Shown: positions 8,862 to 17,599, counted from the stretch's first letter. The stretch is 64,000 nt of DNA from an uncultured Porphyromonas sp. (GCA_905372565.1 CAJPPK010000003.1:1-64000), one strand, 5' to 3'. The notes: a model not told the origin generated them from the letters alone. Numbers and translations: made by a program.

Positions 8862-10412
8862 TTAGGCGGGGGTCTGATGCTCCTGACGTAGGAGGTCATT
8901 AACCTCCTTGACGGGATTGAAGGTCGATAGGGGTACTTCGACGAAGGCTGTGTTCCAGTCGTGCATAGCCCCATTCCATAACCCGGGTAACTCTAGGGCT
9001 AGGAGCTCCCGACCATTGAGGCTCTTGTGGGAGAGGAAGGCGGTCTGGGGATTGACGTAGCGGGTGAGGTCGAAGGGCTGTCCCTCGTAGTCACGGATAG
9101 CACAGACGAGATCTACGGGATTGAAGTAGCCTCCTGCCTCAAAGAAGGCCCTTTGATCCTCCTTGGTTAGGTCTATCTGGCTGCTTTCTAGGATTTGGAG
9201 GGAGGTAGCCCCGTCTTGCTCCTGAATAAGGAAGGGGCCGCCGCCAGGCTCGCCTACGTTTCTGACCATACCGCAGACGCGAATGGGGCGATTGAGCTTC
9301 TGTTGTACCCAAGCAGCTAGACGACTCTCGTCCTCGTGGTACTCGGCTGGAGGGGTGATGGCGAGGTTCTTCTCTAGGAAGGAGAGGATCTCTTCGATCA
9401 GAGCATGGGAGGGCTTCCCCTTTTCGAGTTGCTTGAGGTAGGCGAAGATCTGACGACGGAGAGCGATAAGCACACCGCCGAGGAACTTCTTATACATCAC
9501 CGTCGAGCCCTTGTATGGGTCGGGTACGACATTATCAATGTTTTTGATGAAGACGACGTCAGCCGGCAGGGCTCCTAAGTTATGGATGAGGGCTCCGTGA
9601 CCTCCAGGGCGGAAGAGGAGCTTGCCTTCGTCTGTGCGGAAAAGCTCCCCACTTGGCTGGAGCGCAAGCGTATCTGTCGAGGGAAGCTGTTCGCTGAAGC
9701 TGATGTCATAGCGTACGCTGTAGCGATCTTCGTAGTCGGTACGCAGGCTATTGGTTAGAGCTTCGAAGTCCTTACGATGCTCGGGGGATACGGTGAAGTG
9801 CAGATGTACCTTCCCATCTCGATCGGCTGCGTAGAGGGCACCCTCTACGAGATGCTCTTCGGCGGCTGTGCGGGGGGCGTCTTTGTAGCTATGGAAGAGG
9901 AGAAGACCCTTAGGCTTAGCACCGTAATTCAGCCCCTTAGGCAGGAGAAGATTCTCGACGATGGACTTGTATTCGCCTAGGGAGATCAGCTTAGGGATAG
10001 TCTTCCAGCAGTTGCGCAGGCAGACTTCGTTGAGCCGTTCGTAGAAGGCGAAGTGGTTAATCTCCTCGAAAAACTGCTTCTCGGCAGGCGTCTGTGGCTC
10101 GGAATAGGGAGCTTCAAGGAAGCTAAACAGCATCTTAAACATGCGAGAGGCTGCCCCCGATGCCGGAACCATCTTGAATACGGACGCTTTACCCGAGTGT
10201 AGATACTCCTCCCATAGATCCATGTAGCGAGCTTCGTCTGCGCTATCTACGTGCAGGATACCTTGCTCCAGCGAGGCAGATGCGAGGATGTGCAGGTGAG
10301 GGAAGCCCCTTTTCATGGAGGCGACTTGCTGTTCGGCTTGCTCAGGAGTGATGTGACGCTCGGCAAGGCTTTGTAGGTCGGCTTCGGTGAAGACGATTGG
10401 TTCGTTAGCCAT
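8862..10412 (-). CDS. DUF4301 family protein
   Basis: A 516-residue protein of a family of unknown function widespread in Bacteroidota. Recognised from its overall sequence: ITPEQAEQQVASMKRGFPHL at the N-terminus, PASGAASRMFKML near residue 80, the FRPGGHGALIHNLGALPADVVFIKNIDNV region and VCGMVRNVGEPGGGPF. The PGGHGAL/NIDNV segment resembles sugar-nucleotide or UTP-glucose uridylyltransferase-type binding motifs, so a nucleotidyltransferase-like role is possible but unproven. The longer reading frame to 10466 is rejected: MLLARPRQ... has no family match, while ATG at 10412 (MANEPIVFTEADLQ) fits. First gene of the DUF4301-pepP-GH92 group. No signal peptide. Confidence 0.85.
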   Translation of the reverse strand: MANEPIVFTEADLQSLAERHITPEQAEQQVASMKRGFPHLHILASASLEQGILHVDSADEARYMDLWEEYLHSGKASVFKMVPASGAASRMFKMLFSFLEAPYSEPQTPAEKQFFEEINHFAFYERLNEVCLRNCWKTIPKLISLGEYKSIVENLLLPKGLNYGAKPKGLLLFHSYKDAPRTAAEEHLVEGALYAADRDGKVHLHFTVSPEHRKDFEALTNSLRTDYEDRYSVRYDISFSEQLPSTDTLALQPSGELFRTDEGKLLFRPGGHGALIHNLGALPADVVFIKNIDNVVPDPYKGSTVMYKKFLGGVLIALRRQIFAYLKQLEKGKPSHALIEEILSFLEKNLAITPPAEYHEDESRLAAWVQQKLNRPIRVCGMVRNVGEPGGGPFLIQEQDGATSLQILESSQIDLTKEDQRAFFEAGGYFNPVDLVCAIRDYEGQPFDLTRYVNPQTAFLSHKSLNGRELLALELPGLWNGAMHDWNTAFVEVPLSTFNPVKEVNDLLRQEHQTPA

Positions 10413-10584
10413 AGAGTCAGTTGTGTAGATCGGTTTACTTTTCTGTCGGGGACGTGCTAGGAGCACAGCAGTAAAGTTAAGGATTATCTGAGGGATCTCC
10501 TAGTGTCCTTGCACTCTTTCTCGTGGAGGAGATGGCGGAGTTTCTCTTGGTGACGACTGATCTCCTTGGGCTAGAGAATGGGAG

Positions 10585-10750
10585 AGATGAGAGGGCGGGG
10601 GAGAAAAGGCTGGTCTTTGTGCTTGCTAAGGTCAACCTCTCCGTCCTGAAAGCTCTACCTCTCTCTCATCAGAGGCTTACCTTCGTCCGCTATGAGGTAG
10701 ACTTCCTTCGTCGTGGAGTATGCTTCCTCTAGGGAGGAAGCGCTGTGGTA
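10585..10750. repeat. family I 22-bp array (locus I-b, seven units)
   Basis: The longest array in the window. Cores at 10607 (AGGCTGGTC), 10629 (AGGTCAACC), 10651 (AGCTCTACC), 10673 (AGGCTTACC), 10695 (AGGTAGACT), 10717 (AGTATGCTT) and 10739 (AGCGCTGTG) are each exactly 22 bp apart; a decayed unit may sit at 10585. It occupies the gap between the tRNA-Leu 3' end and the DUF4301 5' end. The reading frame that runs through it looks repetitive and is not a gene. Confidence 0.8.
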
Positions 10751-10805
10751 GGTGTAAAGAAAAGCGCCCCACCATACGCTAAACGTAGGTGGGGCGCTCT
10801 CCTTG

Positions 10806-10889
10806 TACCCAGAGCCGGGATCGAACCGGCACGAACTTTCGTCCATTGGTGTTTGAGACCAACGCGTCTACCGATTCCGCCATCTGGGC
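10806..10889 (-). tRNA. tRNA-Leu (anticodon CAA)
   Basis: Class II tRNA on the minus strand: acceptor GCCCAGA / TCTGGGT, discriminator A, anticodon loop CTCAAAC (anticodon CAA, codon UUG), extended variable arm and T-loop TTCGATC. CCA not encoded. A perfect -7 element lies upstream at 10904-10911. Confidence 0.95.
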
Positions 10890-10903
10890 TTACGGTACGG
10901 CGA

Positions 10904-10911
10904 CAAAGGTA
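10904..10911 (-). promoter_or_regulatory. -7 element of tRNA-Leu promoter
   Basis: Minus-strand TACCTTTG, 14 bp before the mature tRNA. No TTTG is seen 19-20 bp upstream of it. Confidence 0.65.
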
Positions 10912-10982
10912 ATACAATTTCACCATTCTCCCGAGAAGGTCGCTCTAAGTGGCGATATTCTCCCTCCTTGGGCGATCGAGAC

Positions 10983-11288
10983 TCAGGCTTGCTCTAGGGC
11001 TTGGAGCAGGAGAAGGAAGAGGTACAGCCCGAGTCCAAGCTGGAGAAGGAGGATCAACGGAACACCATAGCGGAACTTCCTATGCCGTGTCTTATGGCGA
11101 AAGTAGCGCATACCTAGGAGTGCGCCGAGACTTCCCCCTAGGAGGGCAACGAGGAGTAGGGTGTATTCGGAGATGCGCCATGCTCCTTGCTTCGCCCGAC
11201 GCTTGTCTATGCCGTAGAGAGCGAAGGCGATGAGGTTCATAAGGATGAGGTATCCCCAGAGAGCGACGTCGAAGGGAAGAGAAAACAT
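10983..11288 (-). CDS. DUF1294 family membrane protein
   Basis: A 101-residue protein with three hydrophobic segments (about residues 8-25, 42-60 and 75-97) and the family signature YGIDKRRAKQGAWRISE followed by GGSLGALLGMRYFRHKT. Function of the family is unknown; it is an inner-membrane protein. The longer frame to 11402 is rejected because its first 38 codons are out-of-frame sequence of the FKBP gene; ATG at 11288 gives the family-sized protein. It begins 5 bp after the FKBP stop, so the two are one operon. Confidence 0.85.
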   Translation of the reverse strand: MFSLPFDVALWGYLILMNLIAFALYGIDKRRAKQGAWRISEYTLLLVALLGGSLGALLGMRYFRHKTRHRKFRYGVPLILLLQLGLGLYLFLLLLQALEQA

Positions 11289-11293
11289 AGCGC

Positions 11294-11692
11294 TTAGACG
11301 ATGCTGACGAGTTCGATCTCGAAGATCAAGGTTGATCCGGCTGGGATGCCCGGCTGGGCAAACTTGCCGTAAGCTACCTCGGCAGGGAGATAGAGCTCCC
11401 ACTTATCCCCTGGGCGCATCTGCTGTAGGGCGATCGTCCATCCCTCGATGAGGTCGCTAAGGCGGAAGGCGGGCGGGACACCCCCTACGGAAGAGTCGAA
11501 GACCTTACCGTCGATCGTCCGCCCAGTATAGTGTGCGGCGACGATACTGCGTGGGGTCGGCGTCGGGCCGTCGGGAGATCCTGAGGCGAGGATACGATAA
11601 TAGATCCCCTTAGGTAGAGGGAGGACATCCTTTTCAGTAGCCTTTTGGGCGAGCCAGGCACGATTGGCCTGGAGATACTCTTTACGTGACAT
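11294..11692 (-). CDS. FKBP-type peptidyl-prolyl cis-trans isomerase
   Basis: Catalyses proline cis-trans isomerisation during protein folding. A 132-residue protein with an N-terminal helical stretch and one FKBP domain from about residue 45: VAAHYTGRTIDGKVFDSS, EGWTIALQQMRPGDKWELYLP and the closing AYGKFAQPGIPAGSTLIFEIEL. No signal peptide or lipobox is seen, so it is predicted cytoplasmic, unlike many Bacteroidota FKBP proteins that are lipoproteins. Upstream of and coupled with the DUF1294 gene. Confidence 0.93.
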   Translation of the reverse strand: MSRKEYLQANRAWLAQKATEKDVLPLPKGIYYRILASGSPDGPTPTPRSIVAAHYTGRTIDGKVFDSSVGGVPPAFRLSDLIEGWTIALQQMRPGDKWELYLPAEVAYGKFAQPGIPAGSTLIFEIELVSIV

Positions 11693-11816
11693 AGGTGAGA
11701 GGAGGGTGAAGGATTATACTATAAATATAGAGGTGGCGACTTTAGGACAGAAGTCCCAAGAGCAGGGCATTGTTCATTTGTGAGGGGCGGGCGGTCGCCC
11801 AACACGTGGTTTTCCG

Positions 11817-11824
11817 TACCTTTG
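11817..11824 (+). promoter_or_regulatory. -7 element upstream of the envelope operon
   Basis: TACCTTTG, 21 bp before the ATG at 11846. It would drive the LysM-barrel-DUF4230-DUF4230-ABC-F group. No clear -33 element. Confidence 0.6.
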
Positions 11825-11845
11825 CTGGCAAATAGATAGTAGTAA

Positions 11846-13387
11846 ATGATCATGCTTTTAGATAATATTCAGAAGCCTCGCCTAGCTCCAGCCCGCCGTT
11901 GGCTGGCTACGTTCCTCCTAGCCGTAACCTTCTCTACCAGCCTCCTAGCCCAGAATCGCCGTATTCGTGAGCATGAGGTGCAGCGGGAGGAGACCGTCTA
12001 CAGCATAGCCAAGCGCTATGGCGCTTCGATCGACAAGATCTATGAGCTCAATCCTTGGGCTCGTCAGCAGATCAAGGTCGGGGATAAGCTCCTCATCCCC
12101 ACGGCTACAGCGACGAGTAGCTCCCAGACTCCGACCTCGCAGAAGGGGCGTAAGCACCGCATCGAGGCAGGAGAGACGCTCTATAGCATCAGCCGATCCT
12201 ACGGGATCGACCTCGCCCTGCTACTGAAAGCTAATCCTGGAGTGACCTCCTCCAATATCCAAGTAGGACAGGAGATCACTATCCCTGCAGCTACAGCCCA
12301 GGCGGATAGCCCCGTGACGAAGGCACCTGAGACACCTTCCACGGTCACTACCCCCGAGACTGTCACCCCCTCGCCCGTGGCAGTAGCGCAGACTCGTGTG
12401 CTGATGCTTCTTCCTCTGGAGCGGAAGGATAAGCAGTACCTCGAGTTCTTCGAGGGTTTCCTACTCGGTATGTATGACTTGAAGAAGCAAGGGATCTCGA
12501 TCCAGCTCACTACGCTCGAGGTGCCTAATGACCAAGCCCTGCGTGCCTACATCGAACAAGGACGTCTGCAGGGCAAGGATCTAGTCTTCGGTGGCGTCAC
12601 CGAGGGGCAGATCCGTGCCATCGCTTCGACCTCTGGATATGGCTCCTATATCATCCCCTTCGGCAAGACAAATAGCCTAGAGACGGGTGATGGACGTGTG
12701 ATCCTGACGAATGCCCCCTCTTCGCTCATCATCGAGCGTGCTGTCTCGGCCTTCCTGCATAAGTATCCGAGTGGAGATGTCGTCTTCGCTCGACGCTCGA
12801 CAGACCAAGAGGATCACTTCGCTACAGCTCTGCGCTCCGCACTACAGCAGGCTGGTCGTAGCTATGGTACGATCGATCCTACCCAAGGACGACCTTCCTT
12901 CGGGGCCAATACAGTCGTCGTGCCCGCTTCGCCTGATAGAAGCCTTGCCCAAGCTACGATGAATGCGCTGACGAGACAGCCCGCAGGAGTGAGTCTCTTC
13001 GGCTATCCCCAGTGGCAGGCCTATGGTATGCAGTTCCAACAAGCGCTTCATCGCTACAATACGACGATCTACTCCACCTTCTTCTTTGATCCTATGCAGA
13101 CCGATGCTAAGGAGTTCTTGACCGAATTCAACCGCTGGTTTAGCCATAAGATTAGCAATAGCTACCCGAAGTATAGCGTCCTCGGCTACGATCTTGCCCG
13201 TTACTTCATCCGAGCTCATTCTCTCTACGGGAATAACTACGTCCAGAGCATGGCATCGCTACCCTCTGACGGGCTACAGCTTGACCTCTACCTCCAGCAT
13301 CTAGGTAGTGGGAACTTGTATGCCAATAGCCGCTTCTACTTCGTCAACTATCTCCCCTCTGGGGCTATCGTACGTGAAGCGCATTAG
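11846..13387 (+). CDS. LysM-domain protein with periplasmic-binding-like domain
   Basis: A 513-residue exported protein. After a signal peptide (LATFLLAVTFSTSLLAQ, cleaved near residue 36) come two LysM repeats: EHEVQREETVYSIAKRYG...LLIP (about 41-85) and HRIEAGETLYSISRSYG...ITIP (about 100-148), which bind peptidoglycan. A Thr/Pro-rich linker follows, then a large domain (about 180-513) resembling type 1 periplasmic-binding / amino-acid ABC substrate-binding folds, starting RVLMLLPLERKDKQYLEFFEGF. LysM fused to such a domain is common in Bacteroidota and may sense or tether to the wall; the ligand is unknown. ATG at 11846 or 11852 are both possible. The next gene starts inside its 3' end. 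Confidence 0.88.
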   Translation: MIMLLDNIQKPRLAPARRWLATFLLAVTFSTSLLAQNRRIREHEVQREETVYSIAKRYGASIDKIYELNPWARQQIKVGDKLLIPTATATSSSQTPTSQKGRKHRIEAGETLYSISRSYGIDLALLLKANPGVTSSNIQVGQEITIPAATAQADSPVTKAPETPSTVTTPETVTPSPVAVAQTRVLMLLPLERKDKQYLEFFEGFLLGMYDLKKQGISIQLTTLEVPNDQALRAYIEQGRLQGKDLVFGGVTEGQIRAIASTSGYGSYIIPFGKTNSLETGDGRVILTNAPSSLIIERAVSAFLHKYPSGDVVFARRSTDQEDHFATALRSALQQAGRSYGTIDPTQGRPSFGANTVVVPASPDRSLAQATMNALTRQPAGVSLFGYPQWQAYGMQFQQALHRYNTTIYSTFFFDPMQTDAKEFLTEFNRWFSHKISNSYPKYSVLGYDLARYFIRAHSLYGNNYVQSMASLPSDGLQLDLYLQHLGSGNLYANSRFYFVNYLPSGAIVREAH

Positions 13388-14054
13388 TCTCTTAGCTCTC
13401 TCGCTCCTCTGCTGTCTTCTAGGGATAGGTAGCCTAGGTGCTCAGTCGGTCGATGGGCGTCCGTCCTTCCGTCAGGGGCTGTGGCTAGGTGTCCATGGGG
13501 GCGTCATGGCGAGTCGCTTCGGCTTCACTCCGTCAGTACGACAGCATACCCACCTCGGCTACCTCGGTGGCCTTCAGGTGCGCTATGATATAGAGCGAGG
13601 AGCTTCACTTCAGGTCGAAGTCAACTACCAGCGTACAGGTTGGCGGGAGCGATATGATGCCTCTGAAGTGAGCTACAGTCGTGATCTCGACTATGTGGAT
13701 CTACCTATCCTGACGCATCTCTATCTGGATTTGGGAGGCGCCAAGGTCTTTCTGAATGCAGGCCCCTTCGTTGGCTACCAGCTACGTGAGTCTGCACAGC
13801 TTACGGGGGAATCCTTTATGGGAGCTCAGGACAAGCTCCGCCACGAGCTGACTACACGCTACCCCTTCTTTTGGGGGCTGGGCGGAGGGCCTGGGATAAG
13901 CATTCCCTTAGGGAGGAGACAGCGTATTGAGCTTGAGGGGCGCTTCGTCTATGGACTTGGCAATATCTTTAGCACCGAGCGCACCTCAGCCTATGTGCAG
14001 TCGAGTGAGATGCGTTTTGGCCTTACGATGAACTATCTCTTCCGTCTACGTTAG
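13374..14054 (+). CDS. outer-membrane beta-barrel protein
   Basis: A 226-residue protein with a signal peptide (VKRISLLALSLLCCLLGIGSLGAQ) followed by alternating aromatic/hydrophobic strands, e.g. GLWLGVHGGVMASRF, LQVRYDIERGASLQVEVNY and a C-terminal MRFGLTMNYLFRLR. It resembles the porin/PorT-like 8-strand barrel family; exact role unknown. The start is a GTG at 13374, overlapping the LysM gene by 14 bp, which suggests translational coupling. The longer frame from 13308 would precede the signal peptide with an out-of-frame peptide and is rejected. Confidence 0.82.
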   Translation: MKRISLLALSLLCCLLGIGSLGAQSVDGRPSFRQGLWLGVHGGVMASRFGFTPSVRQHTHLGYLGGLQVRYDIERGASLQVEVNYQRTGWRERYDASEVSYSRDLDYVDLPILTHLYLDLGGAKVFLNAGPFVGYQLRESAQLTGESFMGAQDKLRHELTTRYPFFWGLGGGPGISIPLGRRQRIELEGRFVYGLGNIFSTERTSAYVQSSEMRFGLTMNYLFRLR

Positions 14055-14083
14055 TCGTGCCGAGAAGACCGATCTATGATACG

Positions 14084-14731
14084 ATGAAGAAGCTATTCCG
14101 TTACCTTTACTCCATCCTTATCTTAGGGACATTTCTCCTAGGTGGTTTTGCTTGTAAAAAGAAGCCTACAGAGACGCAGGCAGAGGTCTCTTCCCCCTCG
14201 TCCATACAGCTTCTCCTAACCCAAGCTCAGGGGCTATCGCGTCTGGAGCTAGCCACGGTGCGTATGAAGGTCGCCGTGCGTATCGATCCACATCGGGATG
14301 GGCTCTTCGGATTTAAGAAGCTCTTCGGCTCGAAGGAGACACGTGTGGAGCTCCGTTCGCAGGCCTCCGTCTACTGTGACCTCCGTCTACTCACCGAGGC
14401 AAACATCCTCCAGCAGGCGGACAGCACGCTCGATCTGACTCTACCCCGCCTGGAGATCCGACGAGAGCTAGATGATATTGATCAGCAGGTGCTACAGGAG
14501 CCTACAGGACTGCGTCGTCGTATATCGACAAACGAACTCAATGAACTCCTGGCCTCCAAGCAATCCGTCATCGATCAGCGCTTCGATAGTGCGCTAGAGC
14601 GCTATCGTCCCGATCTGATACGCACAGCCTATGGGACACTGACCCAGCGCTTGCTCCCCATCTTCTCTCAGCTCGGTCTTCGGGTACGTCTACATCTCGA
14701 TCAAGAAGACGAGCGCTTCCTCCAGCCTTAG
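14084..14731 (+). CDS. DUF4230 family lipoprotein
   Basis: A 215-residue predicted lipoprotein: MKKLFRYLYSILILGTFLLG, then lipobox GGFAC with the acylated Cys at about residue 24. The body (LSRLELATVRMKVAVRIDP..., then VYCDLRLLTEANI) matches the DUF4230 pattern of a membrane anchor followed by a beta-rich domain and a helical tail (LNELLASKQSVIDQRFDSAL). Function unknown. ATG at 14084 is chosen over the GTG at 14057 because only the former gives a signal sequence. A second DUF4230 gene follows after 25 bp. Confidence 0.75.
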   Translation: MKKLFRYLYSILILGTFLLGGFACKKKPTETQAEVSSPSSIQLLLTQAQGLSRLELATVRMKVAVRIDPHRDGLFGFKKLFGSKETRVELRSQASVYCDLRLLTEANILQQADSTLDLTLPRLEIRRELDDIDQQVLQEPTGLRRRISTNELNELLASKQSVIDQRFDSALERYRPDLIRTAYGTLTQRLLPIFSQLGLRVRLHLDQEDERFLQP

Positions 14732-14756
14732 TTTAAGGCCTCTTCCCCGAATCCTT

Positions 14757-15371
14757 ATGTCGAAGCCCCTTCGTCCCTTACTCCTGCTACTCCTAGGGCT
14801 TGTCCTAGGGATAGCAGGCTACTATTATTTCTGTGTCCGCGAGACGACTCCTCCTACGGTAGCACCTGAGGTACTCCGCGTCCAGGCACTCCAGCGACTC
14901 CGTCTTATCACGAAGGAGATCACCTACCGACAGGACGTGGATCTCTATATGGAGGGGCAGCACGCCATCGGCACCGCTGATCTTGTCGCTTATGTCAAGT
15001 ATGATCTCGAGACACTGCAGATCACTCCTCAGGGAAGGGATACCTTCTTCCTCGTCCTGCCTGATCCAGAGATCGAGTTAGGACGTAGGCCTGGTGGAGC
15101 GCACGATATCCGCTATTACCTTGATCAAGGAGGAAGGGCAGGTGCTCCGAGTGCCGATCGAGCGATGATCCGACGTCTGAATCAGCGTATCCGTGAGGAT
15201 GCTGAGCAGGAGATCCGCACGAATCCTCGCTATCTGCCGGAGGCAAAGAAGCAGGCAGAGCACCAGCTCCTGATGCTCCTGCAGTCTTTGGCTCCTTCGA
15301 CGCACTTCATCTTTACTGAAACACTCACTCTCCCGTCTCCCGAGACTTCACGAATTCATGATAAGCGTTAA
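14757..15371 (+). CDS. DUF4230 family membrane-anchored protein
   Basis: A 204-residue paralogue of the preceding gene with an uncleaved N-terminal membrane segment (LLLLLLGLVLGIAGYYYF) instead of a lipobox. The family body is visible: LQRLRLITKEITYRQDVDLY, LVAYVKYDLETLQI, then a helical C-terminus rich in charged residues. Function unknown. Its last 14 bases overlap the start of the ABC-F gene, so these genes are translated as one operon. Confidence 0.75.
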   Translation: MSKPLRPLLLLLLGLVLGIAGYYYFCVRETTPPTVAPEVLRVQALQRLRLITKEITYRQDVDLYMEGQHAIGTADLVAYVKYDLETLQITPQGRDTFFLVLPDPEIELGRRPGGAHDIRYYLDQGGRAGAPSADRAMIRRLNQRIREDAEQEIRTNPRYLPEAKKQAEHQLLMLLQSLAPSTHFIFTETLTLPSPETSRIHDKR

Positions 15372-17292
15372 TAACGTAGCAGTATATTTCGGCGCTAAGC
15401 CTCTCTTTCAGGATCTTTCCTTCGTCATCTCTGCTAAGGAGCGTATAGCCCTTGTAGGCAAGAATGGCGCTGGGAAGTCTACGCTCCTCAAGCTCCTAGC
15501 AGGCATAGGGACACCTACGGAGGGTACCATCAGTCGCCCCAAGGGACTACGTATCGGCTATCTCCCGCAGGTCATGGCGGTCAGTGATGAGCGTACGGTC
15601 CTTGGCGAATGCCAGCAGGTCTTCAGTCACATCACGGAGCTAGAGCAGGAGGTCGAGCGACTGACCGAAGAGCTCGCTACACGTACAGACTACGACAGCG
15701 CAGACTATATGGAGCTCATCGAGCGACATGGTCAGCGTACCGACCTGCTACTGATGCAGAATGCGGGTAACATGGATGGGGCGATCGAGAAGACACTCCT
15801 AGGGCTAGGCTTTGAGCGCAGTGATTTTGATCGTCCCACGGCAGAGTTCTCTGGCGGGTGGCGTATGCGTATCGAGCTAGCGAAGATCCTCCTCCAGCGA
15901 CCCGATATTCTCCTACTCGATGAGCCGACGAACCACCTAGATATTGAGTCCATCCGTTGGCTGGAGCGCTTCATCGTCTCTAGTTCGGCAGCGCTGGTGC
16001 TGATCTCCCACGACCGAGCGTTTATTGATGCCACGACACAGCGTACGCTAGAGATCGAGCTCGGACGTCTGCATGACTACAAGACGAACTATACCCACTA
16101 CCTCCAGCTTCGTGAAGAGCGCCTCGAGCAGCAGCGCCGGGCCTATGAGAATCAGCAGAAGCAGATCCAGGACTTGGAGAGCTTCATCGAGCGTTTCCGT
16201 TACAAGCCTACCAAGAGCGACCAGGTGCAGAGTCGGATCAAACAGCTGGAGAAGATCGAGCGTATCGAGATCGAAGAGATCGACCGCAAGGCGATGCACT
16301 TCTCTTTCCTCCCAGCCATCACGTCGGGAGCTTACCCCGTGATCATCGAGGGGCTGACGAAGAAGTACGGTGATCATACCGTCTTCGCCGATGTGAATAT
16401 GACCATCGAGCGAGGAGAGAAGGTGGCCTTCGTCGGGAAGAATGGTTCGGGGAAGTCCACCTTGATTAAGTGTATCCTCGGAGAGATAGCTGATTATACC
16501 GGTTCGCTCCGTCTCGGGCATAATGTCGAAGTAGGCTACTTCGCCCAGACGCAGAGCCAAGAGCTGGAGGGGCAGTATACGGTCTTCGAGACGATCGATC
16601 GGGAAGCTGTCGGCGAGATACGTACGAGGATCAATGATCTGCTGGGGGCTTTCATGTTCGGGGGTGAAGAGTCCGAGAAGAAGGTCAGTGTCCTCAGTGG
16701 TGGGGAGCGTGGGCGTGTAGCGCTCATCAAGCTACTCCTGCGCCCTGCGAACCTACTCATCCTGGACGAACCGACGAACCACCTCGATATCCGCTCCAAG
16801 GAAGTCCTCAAGGAGGCTATCCAGCGCTTCACCGGTACGGTGATCATCGTGTCGCACGACCGAGAGTTCCTCGATGGCTTGGTCTCACGCGTGTATGAGT
16901 TTCGTGGAGGGAAGGTGCGAGAGCACATCGGAGGGATCTACGATTGGCTCGCTAGCCGAGATCGAGAGGATGGTACGCCGAGCACACCTCGTGGAGGAGT
17001 CTCCTCTGCGCTACCGAATGAGGCCAAGGTGAGCGAGCTCTCCTCGGGCGCACTCGATTATCAGCGTCAGAAGGAGGAGGCTAAGGCTCGACGAGCCGTG
17101 GAGCGTGAACTCAAGCAGGCTGAGGAGCGTAGTGCGGCGATCGATGACGAGCTACGTACCCTGGAGGAGAAGTTAGCCCTGCCAGAGCATGCTACCGATA
17201 CGGAGCTCTTCACCCAGTATAGCCAGCTGAAGCAGGAGCAGGAAGCCCTTCTCGTACGCTGGGAAGAGCTGGCTCTTCAGCTGGAGGCGTAG
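15358..17292 (+). CDS. ABC-F family ATPase
   Basis: Soluble ATPase with two ABC domains and no membrane domain; the ABC-F class acts on the ribosome in translation or antibiotic protection. Domain 1: Walker A GKNGAGKST (about residue 35), signature EFSGGWRMR, Walker B LLLDEPTNHLD (about 184). Then the ribosome-facing linker (helices around QQRRAYENQQKQIQDLESFIERF). Domain 2: GKNGSGKST (about 359), LSGGERGRV, LLILDEPTNHLD (about 466). A C-terminal coiled coil (about 555-644: EEAKARRAVERELKQAEER) resembles the Uup/YdiF type. Length 644 is typical. It closes the operon before a strong terminator. Which ABC-F subgroup it belongs to cannot be settled by eye. Confidence 0.93.
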   Translation: MISVNNVAVYFGAKPLFQDLSFVISAKERIALVGKNGAGKSTLLKLLAGIGTPTEGTISRPKGLRIGYLPQVMAVSDERTVLGECQQVFSHITELEQEVERLTEELATRTDYDSADYMELIERHGQRTDLLLMQNAGNMDGAIEKTLLGLGFERSDFDRPTAEFSGGWRMRIELAKILLQRPDILLLDEPTNHLDIESIRWLERFIVSSSAALVLISHDRAFIDATTQRTLEIELGRLHDYKTNYTHYLQLREERLEQQRRAYENQQKQIQDLESFIERFRYKPTKSDQVQSRIKQLEKIERIEIEEIDRKAMHFSFLPAITSGAYPVIIEGLTKKYGDHTVFADVNMTIERGEKVAFVGKNGSGKSTLIKCILGEIADYTGSLRLGHNVEVGYFAQTQSQELEGQYTVFETIDREAVGEIRTRINDLLGAFMFGGEESEKKVSVLSGGERGRVALIKLLLRPANLLILDEPTNHLDIRSKEVLKEAIQRFTGTVIIVSHDREFLDGLVSRVYEFRGGKVREHIGGIYDWLASRDREDGTPSTPRGGVSSALPNEAKVSELSSGALDYQRQKEEAKARRAVERELKQAEERSAAIDDELRTLEEKLALPEHATDTELFTQYSQLKQEQEALLVRWEELALQLEA

Positions 17293-17310
17293 GGGAGCGA
17301 TCCCTGCGTG

Positions 17311-17354
17311 AAGCCCCGCCCATCTGCTCTGACTAAAGCAGATGGGCGGGGCTT
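17311..17354 (+). terminator. rho-independent terminator of the envelope operon
   Basis: An 18-bp perfect stem (AAGCCCCGCCCATCTGCT and its complement) with an 8-nt loop, followed by GCTTTTTCTG. It begins 18 bp after the ABC-F stop. Confidence 0.92.
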
Positions 17355-17394
17355 GCTTTTTCTGTACCTCGTGAGGAGATCTTGGGCTTCGAAG

Positions 17395-17490
17395 GATCAC
17401 TATATACCTAATCCGAGCATCGCTATATACCTAACCGATCGGCCACGATATACGTAGCAGTGGGGTCACTATATACGTAACCGAGAGGAG
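17395..17490. repeat. family II 23-bp array (locus II-b, four units)
   Basis: ATATAC(C/G)TA cores at 17402, 17425, 17448 and 17471, exact 23-bp period, same orientation as at 248-317. Several units are preceded by ATCAC or GTCAC. The array lies between the ABC-F terminator and the cobalamin riboswitch. Confidence 0.8.
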
Positions 17491-17599
17491 TGATAGGAGG
17501 GAGTTCTTTTTGCCTGGATCTTCTGCTCCGAGCGTGCTCGTTGGTCTGAGTGGAGGTGCACGTGGAATGGGAGGATAAGATGAGGTTCAAAGAAATCAT

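Noticed and set aside
10523..10732. Open frames of 60-70 codons through the I-b array
   Set aside because: They run through 22-bp repeats, have no ribosome binding site or recognisable family, and exist on both strands.
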